Source: Erinaceus europaeus (lineage: Eukaryota > Chordata > Mammalia > Eulipotyphla > Erinaceidae). From it: a DNA stretch of 64,000 bases. Positions 45,769 to 57,657 of this stretch are shown one piece after another (position 1 is the first letter of the stretch; every line of letters begins with the position of its first letter). Under the pieces are notes generated by a model that saw only the letters and a list, made by a program, of their open reading frames with translations, was not told where the DNA came from and did not search any database. Both the position numbers and the translations under genes were made by a program. The stretch covers positions 78,337,096 to 78,401,095 of the forward strand of contig NC_080177.1 in NCBI RefSeq assembly GCF_950295315.1, written 5' to 3'.

Positions 45769-45870
45769 ACTGCTCAGCTCTGGCAGATGGTGCTGGGGAT
45801 TGAACCTGGGACCTCAGAGCCTCAGGCATGAAAATATTTTGCAGAACCATTCTGCTGTCTCCCCAGCTCT
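45768..45870 (-). mobile_element. SINE type C, truncated, with the AC repeat at its tail
   Basis: Antisense: 'actgctcagctctggcagat', 'gctggggattgaacctggga', 'gcctcaggcatgaaaatatt', 'gcagaaccattctgctgtct'. Confidence 0.9.
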
Positions 45871-46189
45871 AGTTCACATTTATTTTCTGTGGGCTTCTTT
45901 GTCTCTCATTGCTTGCCTTTAAGGATGATATGTTTTGCTTGATTCCAAAGAAACCTAGTCTCCGTCTTTGTGAATAAAGAACCCAAACTGCTATTAGTTA
46001 GATGATCTTGAAAATTCTGAGATGACATTTTGGTGAGACTAAAATATTAAAAAAGTAGTTTCCTTCTTCCTCACCCCACCTCTTGTCTTCCTGTCCTGCC
46101 CTATCCTGTCCAAACAGAGGGATACTTCTTGGAGGGACCTCTTTCTGCAAAAAGCTTGAGCAGTACTCTTTCTGGAAACTATTATGTTA

Positions 46190-46322
46190 TATTATTTATT
46201 TTCTACCAGAGCACAGCTCAGCTCTGGCTTATGGTGGTGCTGGGGCTGGAACCTGGAACCTTCAGAGCCTCAGGCATGAAATTCATTTTTGCATAACCAT
46301 TATGCTATCTTCCCAGTCCCCC
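46190..46322 (-). mobile_element. SINE type C
   Basis: Antisense: 'gagcacagctcagctctggc', 'gctggggctggaacctggaa', 'gcataaccattatgctatct'. CTGGAAACT flanks both sides. Confidence 0.9.
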
Positions 46323-47621
46323 TGGAAACTTCTTCCCAGGAGGTTATGGGGAGGAAGCTGGGTGTAATGTGGACAGTATGCAGGAAGATTTTGATGTGTA
46401 TTCACCCTTCAGAAAGGCAGGGCCAGGGAGGAATCAGTCAGTTGGTGCGGTTCAGGCATTCTGTGTTTCTGTGGTGCCTGAGTGGGGGTGGTCTGGGAAA
46501 AAGGATGCTGAGATCCCACACAGTCTGGGTCATTCTCCCAGGGACCAACTGTGGAAAAATCAGAGACTGAGTGAGAGTCAGAACCCTGCCTGGCAAGGGT
46601 CCTTGCCTTTTGGGGTCTCTCTTTTGGGGTTGGCCCAGCCAGCCCAAGGTTGAGTCTGGTGTCCACCATCTGATTCTGAAGGGATTGTGTCAGGGAAGCT
46701 GAGGAGTTTGGTTTGCATGTTAGCCGAGGCTTCAGAAAGTCAAGTGCTTAATCCACTGGGGTGATGCCAGTAGTGGAAATTGCAAGCACTGTTACAGAGG
46801 TCTGTGGAGGCAGGGGTGGAGATGGGAGCTGATTCTCCCTCTCCAATCCTGTGTGAAAAAGCAAATGGCCCATCTCCTCTCTGTACCTGTGACCCTCCCA
46901 TCCTCGGCTCCACCCACCTCTAGGGTTTCCATGTGGGCCCCGGACACTTGGGTGATCCTTGAGAAGTCTACCAATCTCTCGGGCTCTGGCCTTCCAGAAG
47001 CCACGCCTCATTTTGCAGAAACTGGGCACGTCAGATGTGTCTGTGTCGATCCTGGCTGCTGCCTTGTCCCAGGATAGATATTGGGTGCTGATCCAACAGA
47101 GGAGGAAATGGAGATAGAGAACATTCCAGAGCTCCCTGCTGGCCATGCAGCCTGAAACTCTGGACTCTCTTCCTAGCCAGCCTCTTCCAGCTAGCCCCTT
47201 ATCCAGGCTTGGTTCCTGCCCTTTCAGTTTTGAGCAATTGCTTAACATCTTGACCTTCTCAGTGTCCCAGTTCCTAACGTTGAAGTCTGTGAGGGCAGGA
47301 TTTGAAGGAGGCCCTGCTGGTTTTGCCCTGGGGTAATTCTGAGAGTGCGTTTAATCAGGGACCCTAGATGAGCTGTGAGGGCTGTCTCGAGCTGATCCCC
47401 TCATGGGGGCAGGAGACAGCCCAGCCGGGCAAGGAGAAGGAAGCAGGCTTTAGCAGGTGGGCAGCCCTCCGACGTGGGAAGTTACAGAGCAGTTGGTGAT
47501 CTTGCTCTCCCTTCTCATGGGCCCTTCTCCCTCCAGGTGTCAGGAGTAGGGTCTCCCAGTTGTCTGTTTTCTGTGGCCTGTGGTGGAATGGTTACTACAT
47601 AGATATTTGAATATGATGTCA

Positions 47622-47818
47622 CTTTTTAATTAATTAATTATTGGATAGGGACAGAGAGAAATTGAGAGGGGAGGAGAAGATAGAGAGGGAAAGAGACAGA
47701 GAGACACCTCAAGTCCTGCTTCACCCTTCCTGAAGCTTTTCCATTGCAACTGGGGGCCAGGGGCTTGAACCCCGGGTCCTTGTGCACTTAACCAGGTGCA
47801 CCACTGCCCAGCTCCCTG
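47622..47818 (-). mobile_element. SINE type B
   Basis: Antisense: 'taattaattattggataggg', 'gcttgaaccccgggtccttg', 'gtgcaccactgcccagctcc'. Target-site duplication GAATATGATGTNACT at about 47609-47623 and 47819-47833. Confidence 0.92.
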
Positions 47819-47839
47819 GAATATGATGTAACTGGGTCT

Positions 47840-47965
47840 TCTGCTTCTGTGTTCCCCTGGCTAGGTTGTCTTAAGTCAGTTCCTTAACTGCTCTGATCTT
47901 GAGCTTCTTTGAAATGGGGATGGTGGTACCCCAATCTTAGGCTGTTTTAAGAATCCAGCGAAGGG
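47840..47965 (+). mobile_element. Ancient MIR fragment
   Basis: 'tcttaagtcagttccttaac', 'tctttgaaatggggatggtg' and 'gtaccccaatcttaggctgt' follow the MIR order. The young SINE at 47622 lies at its left edge. Confidence 0.65.
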
Positions 47966-48116
47966 GGGGGGGCAGGCGGGAAAGCTTCAGGGGGAAATGC
48001 TTCATGAGTGGTGAAGCAGGGCTGCAAGTATCTGTCTCTTTCCTTCTCTACCTCTCCTTCCCCTCTCACTCTCAATTTCTCTCTATCTCTATCCAATAAT
48101 AAATAAATAAAAGTTT
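47966..48116 (+). mobile_element. SINE type B, 5'-truncated
   Basis: Sense: 'aagcttcagggggaaatgct', 'gtggtgaagcagggctgcaa', pyrimidine body and AATAAATAAATAAA tail. It abuts the antisense SINE at 48117. Confidence 0.85.
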
Positions 48117-48435
48117 TTTTTTTGCCTCCAGGGTTATCACTGGAGCTTGGTGCCTACACTACAAATCCACTGCTCCTGGAGGCCATTTTTCCCATTTTGT
48201 TGTCCTTATTGTTATTGATGTGGTTATTATTGCCATTGCTATTGTTGTTGTTATTGAATAGGACAGAGAGAAATGGAGAGAGAGGACTGGAAGACAGAGG
48301 GGGAGAGAAAGACAGACACCTGCAGACCTGCTTCACCACTTATGAAGTGGCCCCCAGGTGGATATCTGAGGCTCAAACTAGAATCCTGAATCCAGTCCTT
48401 GAGCTTTGCACCATGTGCCCCTCAGCCCCAATAGA
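48117..48435 (-). mobile_element. SINE, long form with distal module
   Basis: Antisense. Distal module with perfect 8-bp inverted arms CCTCCAGG (48125-48132) and CCTGGAGG (48175-48182). Then 'tattgaataggacagagaga', 'acctgcagacctgcttcacc' and a diverged head. Confidence 0.92.
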
Positions 48436-48675
48436 ATATTTTTTAAGTTAAAAAAAAGATTATTGTTTGAAAGAAAAAAAAAGAAGCCACTGGAGAACTG
48501 TGTGTCAGATGCCCGGCACCCAGGAGTTGCTTGGGATGGAGTTAAAAGTAACAAAACTATGAATAGTCCTCAAGGGGGAGACTCAGAGTGTTGAGTTTCT
48601 GCATTTTTTAAAGGCAGTTGGCCAGAATTCTAGTTGTGTCTCCAGAGTAAGGACCAGAATATCTTTACAAGGCTT

Positions 48676-48893
48676 TTTAAAAAACATTTTTATTCTCTTT
48701 ATTTATTGGATACAGACAGCCAGAAATCGAGGAGAAGAGAGAGGCAGAGACGGAGAGAGAGAGAGACACCCGCAGCCCTGCTTTACTACTCACAAAACTT
48801 TCCCCCTGCAGGTGGGACCGGGGCTCAAACCTGGGTCCTTGAGCATTGCAGCATGTGTGCTCAACCAGGCGTGCCACCACCTGGCCCTGTTAC
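48676..48893 (-). mobile_element. SINE type B
   Basis: Antisense: 'tttatttattggatacagac', 'gcagccctgctttactactc', 'ggctcaaacctgggtccttg', 'gtgccaccacctggccc'. Flanks share TTACA(A/G)GG. Confidence 0.9.
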
Positions 48894-49608
48894 AGGGTTC
48901 TTATTTTCCTACCTCATCCCCGTCCCTTCTGCTTTCTTCTGTGTTCCCTTTCTTGCTCCCTTCACCTTAAGATAGACGAGTTCCTCCTCTTCTCACATTC
49001 TCTCTCCTCTCAGTTTTCATGAGCTTGGAAGCTGTGATGGCCTCTTTTCTTTACTTATTCATGAGCCAAAGTGCATCCTGGCAGTCCTAAGACTGGTCCC
49101 TCTAGGTAATTCTCTGCTCGATGTGAGTTCATCTTTCCACCCCCTTAAGGATCATAGCTCTGACCCTCTCCCCTGCCCAAGATCCCTTCTTGGCCACAAG
49201 GTCAGCTCCTCCCTTGACTTAAGAACTTTTCCGTGGTGATTCTTCTCCATCTTGGATCTTTCTTCCTTCCTGTTCTTTGGGTTCTCCCAAAACACCTTGG
49301 CATGTGGACGTAAGAGTTTGGAACTCAGGGACGAGAGCATACTGGAGACATTCATTAGGGAGTTACAGGAGAAGTGTCTAGCTAGACAGGAGTCTGGAGT
49401 AAGAGAAGAGGACTCAAATACACAGAGTGAAAAGGGACACACGGGTGGAGAGAGGAGGACACGTGGGTGTGCTGAGGAGAGCAGGCAGAAAGGGGTGAGA
49501 GCGCTGGCCCTTTCAGAGCGTTGTCCTAAAAATCGAGTGGAGAATTGGGGCTTCTGTTGGGAGAGGGTTGTTCAGTCTGTAAGAGTTTCTTTGAATGATG
49601 GAGCCCAT

Positions 49609-49620
49609 TCTCTCTCTCTT

Positions 49621-49658
<38 letters not shown>

Positions 49659-49674
49659 TCTCTCTCTCCCTCTT
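49609..49674. repeat. (CT)n microsatellite
   Basis: CT units with a few CCC interruptions. Confidence 0.97.
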
Positions 49675-49699
49675 TTTATTTTCACTTTAAGTTTTTTTC

Positions 49700-49885
49700 C
49701 CTCTTTAATGGGGGGGATTAATGGTTTACAGTCGACAGTAAAATATAGCTATTGGTATATGTGTAACAGTTCTCAGTTTTTTGTACCCAGGTCCTCCTCC
49801 CCCACCCCAGAGTCCTTTACTTTGGTGCAAAATCCAATCCGAGTTCTGCTTTGTGTTACAGTATGTTGATGTAATGGTTAAGTGG
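49700..49885 (-). mobile_element. L1 3'-end fragment
   Basis: 'ggggggattaatggtttaca', 'gtcgacagtaaaatatagct', 'cagagtcctttactttggtg', 'ccgagttctgctttgtgtta'. Confidence 0.75.
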
Positions 49886-50431
49886 AGAGATAGCTTGATG
49901 GTCTAAGAAACAAGTTCTCCAGGAGGTGTGAGGGGTTGGGGTCCAGGTGCAAGATGGGAGTGGCTTTGTGTTGGCAGTAGGAGACTGCGTTCTTGGTAAC
50001 TGCGGGGAGAGGCGTGTGGGAGCAGGGCATGGGGCATGTGCTTGGAGAGTTTGATTCTGATTGGGTTATAGATGTGGTGTGTGATACACATGTCTAGAGA
50101 AATTCCCTATGTATTTTCAAGCACACATGGAGAGTGTGAGGAGGAGGAGGAGGTATGAAAGACCCAAAAGATGGAGAGATGTGGGAGGATGACTTGACTA
50201 AGGAAGTGCACGTCATGATCACCAAGATGAGTGGTTGCTGATGAAATGGAGGGTGGTCACCCAGATTGTCCTTGTGTTTCTGCATGGCATGCAGATTTGG
50301 GGAGGATGGACTTACCTGAGCTGAGGTGAGGGGAAAAGAGGGAGAGAGGGGCAAGCTGGTCATGCAAAGGTGTGATGTTAGGATGGTACTGAGTCCACTG
50401 GGGTGTGGAATGCTCTGCTGTAGCCTGTGAT

Positions 50432-50437
<6 letters not shown>

Positions 50438-50477
<40 letters not shown>
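50438..50477. repeat. (TG)n microsatellite
   Basis: About 20 TG units. Confidence 0.97.
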
Positions 50478-50478
<1 letters not shown>

Positions 50479-50567
50479 CATGGTGGAACACTTGTCAAGG
50501 ATAAAGAGTTGATAATCCCCTCAACCAATTGGAACCAAACTGGCAGTTACTAACCCTGTCCTTTATT

Positions 50568-50858
50568 GTTTTTTTTTCTCCAGGGTTACTGCTTGGCTTT
50601 GTGCTGGCGCTATGAATCCACTGCTCCTGGTGGCCATTTATTTTTCTCCTTTTTATTGGATAGGACAGAGAGAAATTGAAAGAGGATGGGCCAATAGAGA
50701 GGGAGAGAGACAGAGAGACACCTGCAGACCTGCTTCACTGCTTGTGAAGTGTCCCCCCTGCAAGTGGGGAAACCGGGGGCTCGAACCTGGATCCTTGTGC
50801 TTGGTACTACGTGCACTTGACCTAGGGCACCATCGCCTCCCCCCCCTCCCCAATTTGG
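50568..50858 (-). mobile_element. SINE, long form with distal module
   Basis: Antisense: 'tctccagggttactgcttgg' to 'ccactgctcctggtggcca', 'tattggataggacagagaga', 'gggctcgaacctggatcctt', then a diverged head near 'gggcaccatcgcctccc'. Confidence 0.9.
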
Positions 50859-51860
50859 CTTTGACTCAGTATGTTCTTCTTAAAATAGCCTAGCAGACAA
50901 TGAAACAGAAAGTGACATAAGGCCATGCTTCAAGGGGCCCGTTAAACTCTCTCGTCCCTTAATGGGTGCAAATGAATTTGGTGGCAAACATGTTTAATGG
51001 TTCAAAAGGACACAAGGAAAACAGTATCTCAGATCTTTCATATCCTGCCATCTGGTGGATCCCATAAGTACTGAGGTGGACAGTTATGTTTGCTGTTGCT
51101 GATACCAGGGCAATATTCTTTGCACTTCCTCAGCTCAAAGCTCCAATGGGAAAGAGAGCTTATTCGCCTCTCTGAAGCCACCTACAGAAAGCTCAGACTT
51201 CCTGTTTATGCACCAGAGAGATCTGCAGGTCTCTGCAAAACAAAACTGTTACCAGGCAGACAGTGCATGCCTGGACAGCAGCCAGTAGGAATTGATGTCC
51301 TTTGCTTCCAACAATCACGGGACTGTCTGAAAAGACTTAAGAGCACATTGACAGCAGGCTAGGAGGTTAAGAGAACAGCAGAATTTCTGGGAAGGAGAAT
51401 AGAGGCTTGTTTGGTGGTTCCAGTAGAAAACAGAAGAAAGCTGGTAAGACCTTGCCTTTTGTTATCTTTATGGCAGTGCTTTCTGTCCCCTAACATTGCA
51501 GCCCACACTCTCTCTCTGTGATGCTGATGGGACAAGAAGTAGGCAGGAGAGGTTTGCAAGTCCTTGTCTGAAGGAGCAGGACTGGCATCACAGAGGCAGA
51601 TGGACATGGGTGTGCTCCCATTCGACAGCAGGGCACAGCCTGCCGAGAAGCTGGAGGCTCCCAGAGGGCCCAGGAGCTAGAGGGTCACCAACTTTGTCCC
51701 AACATCCTCCCTCTGGTCAGGATCTGCAGGCTCAGAACATCTCCATTGGTGGTTCTTACCTAGAGTGTGAAAGCCGCTGGGCCACCAGAGTGATGTCTCT
51801 ATGGCCTGAGGAAATGGGAAGCCTAATTATCTTTGTTCTCCTAAGAAAAAAGGAGACATT

Positions 51861-52067
51861 AGGGCTGGGTGGTGGCACACCTGGTTGAGCACACACATTA
51901 TGGTGCTCAAGGACCTGGGTTCAGGCCCTTGGTCCCCACCTGTAGGGGGAGCCTGATGAGCAATGAAGCAGTGTCATAGATGTCCCTCTCTCCCTCTTTC
52001 TCTCTCTCCTTATCTCACCTTCCCTCTCAGTTCCTCCCTGTCTCGATCCAAAATTTCTTATGTGAAA
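51861..52067 (+). mobile_element. SINE type B
   Basis: Sense: 'gggtggtggcacacctggtt', 'gggttcaggcccttggtccc', 'gagcaatgaagcagtgtcat', pyrimidine body. Imperfect TSD AAGAAAAAAGGAGACATT / AAGAAAAAGGAGAAATT. Confidence 0.93.
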
Positions 52068-52724
52068 AAGAAAAAGGAGAAATTCCCCTTTGGTTCGAGG
52101 AAAGCAAAAGAGTTGGGTGTTTAGCATGTATGATTGGATGGAAATAGCAAGAGAAATCTTCAGGGGGGTCCTAAGACTCCTCAGAGTGGGCATTAGTGAT
52201 TAAGAATCTGCTTTAGATCAGCCCACCGGGGCTGTGGCCATGGAGCTTGGACCATGATAGTAACTGCCAAGGGCTTTGGCGGGAGCCTATGGGCACCCTT
52301 CGTGGTGCTTTTCTTAGTTATTTTGCTATGAGTGAGTTTTGCATGAGAGAGGAGGGAGAGAGAAGGGATAGAGGGAGAGAGAAAAAGAGAGAGAACTTTG
52401 TGTGCAAACATGTGAAATGTAGGGAGAGTAGTTTTTTTTGGTTGTTGTTTGGCTTGGCTTTTGCATATCTGTTTTGCTTGTTGTTTTAAAAGGTATTGAA
52501 AGAAGGAGGGAAACAGGCAAATACCTTTCCATGTGACGGTTACATTAGGGGTATCACAGTGGACAGGTCAGTGGTGAAAGCGGGTGAGACTGACAGGCAC
52601 TTGTGGTGAGATACCCAACGAGACTCGTGGTGCTAAGTAGCTTCCTTCCCTTCTGGGACAAAGGAATCGCCTGAGAAGGGATGGGCTGACACTTCATAAC
52701 TAATAAAGTAGAAAGCATATTAAC

Positions 52725-52938
52725 AACTATTTAAAAAATATTGGATAAAAACAGACAGAGAGAAGTAGATGGGGGAGGGGAGATAGAAAGGCTGAGGAAA
52801 AGGGAGATAACTGCAGCACCGTATCATTGTTTGTGAAGCTTTTCCCCTGTGGTTGGAGATCTGGGGCTTGAACCCGGGTCCTTGTGCCTTATAGACAGCA
52901 CGTGTGAGTGACCAGGTGTGCCACTGCCCGCCTCTCAC
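52725..52938 (-). mobile_element. SINE type B
   Basis: Antisense: 'atattggataaaaacagaca', 'gcagcaccgtatcattgttt', 'gcttgaacccgggtccttgt', 'gtgccactgcccgcctc'. Confidence 0.88.
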
Positions 52939-54899
52939 CACCACTTTAAGAGAAACTCATTTTAGAAGGCTCTTTCAGGCTATTTTCTGTGAAAAGAGAG
53001 GTGTGTGAACATAAGCCTTTTGGTCCAAATGCAAAATTTGTGCACGTCGTATTTGGGGTCTGAGTTGTTTCCCTAGTACCTTTGCCCCGTGAGAAGGGAA
53101 ACAAAGTCAAATGTTTGACTGGTGATCTGATTAAGGCTTGAGTCGATTCTCACACGAGGCTTTGAATCTTTTAGGTTCAATGCATTTCAGCGCAGAGGTA
53201 GCAACTAGGGTTTTTTGGTTTTTTTTTGGTGTATGCAAACTTCACAAACTAGTAATGGCCACTCAGAGTGCTGTGTTATAGGGACTTAGGTCTCACCAGT
53301 GAGGGACTGGAAGGAGATACTGAAATGATTAGTGATGGCTGCCGCGAGTATGGAGGGAAGTGTGTGGCATACATGCTGCTCTATTCCTGAAGGGGCTCAG
53401 ATTTCTGATGATGGAGTTCTAATTCTCTTTCACACATCCTTCAGTTGAACTAGATCCATTTCAGAGCCCCTCAGTGCCTCCATTTCTTTTGTCTGGAAGG
53501 GCTTTGTGAATCTTTACCCAGTTGTGAGGCTCTTGTATCCATTTACAAGGTGCCAGGAAAGGCTCTCCTGTGTGATTCCGATATCGATGGGTGTTTTTGT
53601 ACTGAGTAGACTGAGTAGGCTGCATATCTCAGAGCATCGTTTGTATTAAATCTGGAGACAGATGCTGGTAACTGGAAATAGCCATTGATTTACTTTCTTC
53701 TGGTCTATCTTAACTTACCTAATTCATCCAGAGGGAAGGGAAAAATAAAGGCCATGTAAAATTAACTTCTCTAACTTTCTAAGTAAACAGCAAGATCAAT
53801 TCTCATTCATGAATTTGTTGGATAAATACTTGTTTGCTTGTAAGGAAAAATCAGATTAGTCTTGGATGAGAATTTGGTTGGTGGAGAAAGGATCCATCGG
53901 GGGACAGCATGGCTCAAGTTGCTGGTACTGACTCTGAGCCAGGGATTGAAAGCACAGGCGAAATTCAGAGATGATCAGATGGCACTCGGCTTTACTGTCC
54001 TCCCTCGGAACTCAAGCTTGCTTCTTCTTTAGACAGTGCTGGTTCAGTGTGATTTTTGTTTCCTTCTTGTCAAGGACATTGGAGGACATTGGGGACCTCA
54101 GGGTCTCGAGGAGCCTGGATGAGAGATGTCAGGGGAAGTCAGTTGTCACCAATTGGTTCTCATTTCCATTCTTCTCCCATCACAATTTTGAAGTGACTAG
54201 GGGAGCTGGAAGTGGGGTACAGAGTGAAAAGAGAGAAAAGAATTGAAAGGAGTGAATCTTTTTTTTTTTTTTTTTTTAGATTCTGGGGTAAGGAGTAGTG
54301 TCATGGGCATCTGACTGGTGTCAAGACTGGCTTTCTGTCTGCTTTTTTTTTGTTTCTTTCCTAACTAAGGTAAGTAAAGAACATTTCTACTCTTCCCTGA
54401 CTGACAGTATCACAGAGATGTCAGGGGCTGCTGGGGAGAACTCTTTTGTTCTCCTTTCAGAAGCTTCACAGAAAGAGCTGCTGGTGGATAGTTCATTTGG
54501 GGTGGCCCTAGGGAGGGCCTGGACAGCCAGCTCCTTGTGGAATAAGTGACCCAGGAAGACTGAGTGGAATGGTAATGGAGGGAAGGGTAGGAGACAGGAA
54601 TGACGCCTCTGCACTTCTGCCTCTGGCTGGGAGCTGTGTCCACTATTAAGATTTTTAGGCCCCAAAGCCCCAGAATACTACTCCAAACTGCTGACCTCCT
54701 TCCAGAAACCTCTAGAACTCCTCTGTGTAGACTGACTGCACTGGCTTGACCTGTGATTATGCTCCATGGTTTCAAGGATCAGATAGTGACCAGATAGTGA
54801 AGACGTACTGAGGACCAGATAATGAGGACATGCTGCCTTGCCTCATGTGAGCAGGTCTTGTCTCCAGAGAGGTTTCGCTAAAGGCACGGCACATGGAGT

Positions 54900-55015
54900 C
54901 CTAGAAAGATCCTTAAGGGACAGCTGGACTACCTAGCTCTGTGTGGGAAACTGAGGCACAGAGGAATTTACCAGTCTACACTACTGTGCTTGAACGCACT
55001 TCTTGTGAACTGAAG
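54900..55015 (+). mobile_element. Ancient MIR fragment
   Basis: 'gtgtgggaaactgaggcaca', 'gaggaatttaccagtctaca' and 'tgtgcttgaacgcac' follow the MIR core. Confidence 0.65.
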
Positions 55016-55094
55016 GAGGAAATGATATCTTTCACAGCTACAGTAAGACAGTGAGCTGAAGTTGGTTCACTGCATTTGGATTAGCTAGCCATCC

Positions 55095-55285
55095 TGAAAC
55101 ATGCCCGATAGGGAAGTAGAGTCCAGAGAACTTAAGTTTGAAAACATGGGTTCTTACCCTGGTGCCATTACTTACTGACTGCCTGAGCTGTTCTTAGCCT
55201 CGTTTTCCTTGCCTATAAGTCAGAAACATCTCCATCCTGCCTACTCATAGGATGGAGGAAGGGATGAAATAAGTGGATATAATGG
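55095..55285 (+). mobile_element. Ancient MIR
   Basis: 'gggttcttaccctggtgcca', 'ttacttactgactgcctgag', 'gtcagaaacatctccatcct', 'tactcataggatggaggaag' match the MIR order (tggctctgccacttactagct...cctcatagg...). Confidence 0.75.
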
Positions 55286-55356
55286 TGTTTCTAGTTACCA
55301 TTAGAATATCCAAGAACTCTTTCCTTTTCTCTGCAGGTTTATTTATTTTTTGAGAG

Positions 55357-55428
55357 AAGATAGATAGATAGATAGATGGATGGATGGATGGATGGATGGA
55401 TGGATGGATGGATGGATGGATGGATGGA
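55357..55428. repeat. (TAGA)n(TGGA)n compound microsatellite
   Basis: About five TAGA units then about 13 TGGA units, located at the tail of an antisense SINE. Confidence 0.97.
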
Positions 55429-55556
55429 CAGAACGGACAAGACCAGTGCTCTACTCTATCATAGGCAGTGCCAGGGATTCCAGGGATGGAACCTCCAGCT
55501 TCTTACATGCAAGGAATGTGCTTTACCCACAGAGTTAGCTTCCTGGCCACTAAGCT
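55429..55556 (-). mobile_element. SINE type D, diverged
   Basis: Antisense: 'gaccagtgctctactctatc', 'ccagggatggaacctccagc', 'gtgctttacccacagagtta'. Confidence 0.65.
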
Positions 55557-55569
55557 AAGTACTCATTTC

Positions 55570-55783
55570 ATTTTTTACTTTATTTATTTGTAATTGGACA
55601 GAGACAGAAATTGAGAGGGTAGGGAGACAGAGAGAGAGAGATGGAGACAGAGAGATACCTGAAGCTCTTCTTCACCACTCATGAAGTTCCCCCTCCTAAA
55701 AGGTGGGGACCAAGGGCTTGAACCTGGGTCCTTGTGCACTTTAATGTGAGCACTTAACCAGGTGTGCTACCGCCTGGCCCCAC
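55570..55783 (-). mobile_element. SINE type B
   Basis: Antisense: 'tttatttatttgtaattgga', 'gcttgaacctgggtccttgt', 'gctaccgcctggcccc'. Near-perfect TSD AGTACTCATTTC (55558-55569) and AGTACTGATTTC (55784-55795). Confidence 0.93.
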
Positions 55784-56018
55784 AGTACTGATTTCTTTAG
55801 GCCAGAATATTAATTGTAGGTTGTTGCTTTGCTCACATCAAACTGTTTAACTTCTGGCAAGTCCATGACTTTCTAATATGGGGATTCATTCTAGGGAACC
55901 AAATGAAAAGTTCATTAGGAGGTAGAGATAGAGTCAGTGGGGTAGAAGAAAGGTGAGGGTGAAGTGGAAAGGGCTGGTCACTAAAGATGACCTTTGACTT
56001 ACAAAGAGGGTCCACTCT

Positions 56019-56019
<1 letters not shown>

Positions 56020-56054
<35 letters not shown>
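56020..56054. repeat. (AC)n microsatellite
   Basis: About 17 uninterrupted AC units. Confidence 0.97.
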
Positions 56055-56056
<2 letters not shown>

Positions 56057-56125
56057 GCAGATGAGAAGCTGTGGGGGTGCTCTTGTGGCCTTGGAAGGTT
56101 TCAGACCCACTCAATTCTTTTTATA

Positions 56126-56397
56126 AATATTTATTTATTTATTCCCTTTTGTTGCCCTTGTTGTTTTTATTGTTGTAGTTATTGATGCTGCCATTGTTGG
56201 ATAGGACAGAGAGAAATGGAGAGAGGAGGGGAAGACAGAGAGGGGGAGAGAAAGACAGACACCTGCAGACCTGCTTCACTGCCTGTGAAGCGACTCCCCT
56301 GCAGGTGGGGAGCCGGGGGCTCAAACCAGGATCCTTACCCAGTCCTTGCGCTTTGCGCCACGTGCGCTTAACCCGCTGCGCTATCGCTGACTCCCCT
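56126..56397 (-). mobile_element. SINE type A, full length
   Basis: Antisense, near consensus: 'attcccttttgttgcccttg', 'gaagcgactcccctgcaggt', 'cgctgcgctatcgctgactc'. A 17-bp TSD ACTCARTTCTTTTTATA (one mismatch) is at 56109-56125 and 56398-56414. Confidence 0.96.
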
Positions 56398-56458
56398 ACT
56401 CAGTTCTTTTTATAGTCACTTCTGCTTTGCGTGTTCAATTATCTTAGTTCCCACTGTT

Positions 56459-56487
56459 ATATTAATTAATTAATTAATTAATTAATT
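56459..56487. repeat. (TTAA)n repeat
   Basis: About seven TTAA/AATT units at the tail side of the antisense SINE that follows. Confidence 0.95.
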
Positions 56488-56750
56488 TTTGCCTCCAGAG
56501 TTATCGCTGGGGCTCAGTGCCAGCACTATGAATCCACTGCTCCTGGAGGCCATTTCCCCCCATTTTATTGGATAGGACAGAGAAAAATTGAGCGGGGAGG
56601 CAGAGGGGACAAGGGGGAGAGAAAGATAAACACCTGCAGACCTGCTTCATCACTTGTGAAGTGTCCGCCTGGCAGGTGGGAAGCCGGGGGCTCAAACTGG
56701 AATCTTTGCACAGATTCTTGCACTTTATACTATGCTCACTATGCCCCTCC
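56488..56750 (-). mobile_element. SINE, long form with distal module
   Basis: Antisense: 'gcctccagagttatcgctgg' to 'actgctcctggaggcca', 'tattggataggacagagaaa', 'gaagccgggggctcaaactg' and a diverged head. Confidence 0.92.
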
Positions 56751-56767
56751 TCCACACCGTTATTTTT

Positions 56768-57053
56768 AAGATTTACTTCTGTGCTATTTTATTGCCACCA
56801 GGTTTATTGTTGGTGCTTGGTGCCTGCATGACTAATCTACCACTCCTGGTGACCATTTTCCCCTTTTTATTTGATAGGATAGAGATAAATTGTGAGGGGA
56901 GGGAGAGAGAGGGGGGAGAGAAAGAGAGACACTTGCAGCACTGTTTCACCATTAGTGAAGCTTGTACCCTGCAGGTGGGGACTGGAGGCTTGAACCTGGG
57001 CCCTTGCTCATGGTAACCTGTGCTCTCAATTGGGTGTGCCATCACCCGACCTC
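56768..57053 (-). mobile_element. SINE, long form with distal module
   Basis: Antisense: 'attgccaccaggtttattgt' to 'ccactcctggtgacca', body, 'gcttgaacctgggcccttgc', 'gccatcacccgacctc'. The arms of the distal inverted repeat are degraded. Confidence 0.9.
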
Positions 57054-57344
57054 TGTTAGTTCTTTCAAAGAAGATTTCTTCAAAGTATTACTAGCCCTCT
57101 CTAGAGTGCTCTTCTACTCTGAGTTACTCCTGGGCCTCACCATGACTGAGTCCATCTCCATCTCAACCAGGCTCTTGTCACATGACTGGGTCTCCGGGAA
57201 CCTCCTACCACCCTGTCTGTGCCTCCTTTGTCACTCTAGTAGCCATTCATTGCCACTCTGCAAACTCAGCAGCTCAGGAGAACACTTGTTACAGTTTTTC
57301 AATGCCTGAAGTCTGCTGGAGAAGTTAGGGTGACATTTTTGTTG

Positions 57345-57650
57345 TTGTTGTCGTTGCCACCAGGGTTATCACTGGAGCTTGGTGCCTGCACAGCACATCC
57401 ACTATACCTGGCAGCCATTTTCCCTTCATCTCTTTCTTTTTTTTAATTAAAAATTTATTTATTTGGTAAAAACAGAGAAGAATTGAAAGGGGGAAGTGAA
57501 GATAGAAAGGAAAGAGGCAGAGAGATACTTGTAGCCCTGCTTCATCCCTGGTGAAGCTTTCCCCCTGCAGGTGAGGACCAGGGCCTTGAACCCTGGTACT
57601 TGCACACTGTAATGTGTGCGCTTAACCAGGTGCACCACTGCCTTCCCCCT
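57345..57650 (-). mobile_element. SINE, long form
   Basis: Antisense: 'ttgccaccagggttatcact' to 'atacctggcagcca', 'aaaaatttatttatttggta', 'gccttgaaccctggtacttg', 'cactgtaatgtgtgcgctta'. Confidence 0.9.
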
Positions 57651-57657
57651 ACCCCAA

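Noticed and set aside
49252..49869. 205-codon open frame on the + strand
   Set aside because: It runs through a (CT)n microsatellite and into an antisense L1 end. No domain was recognised in its N-terminal part.
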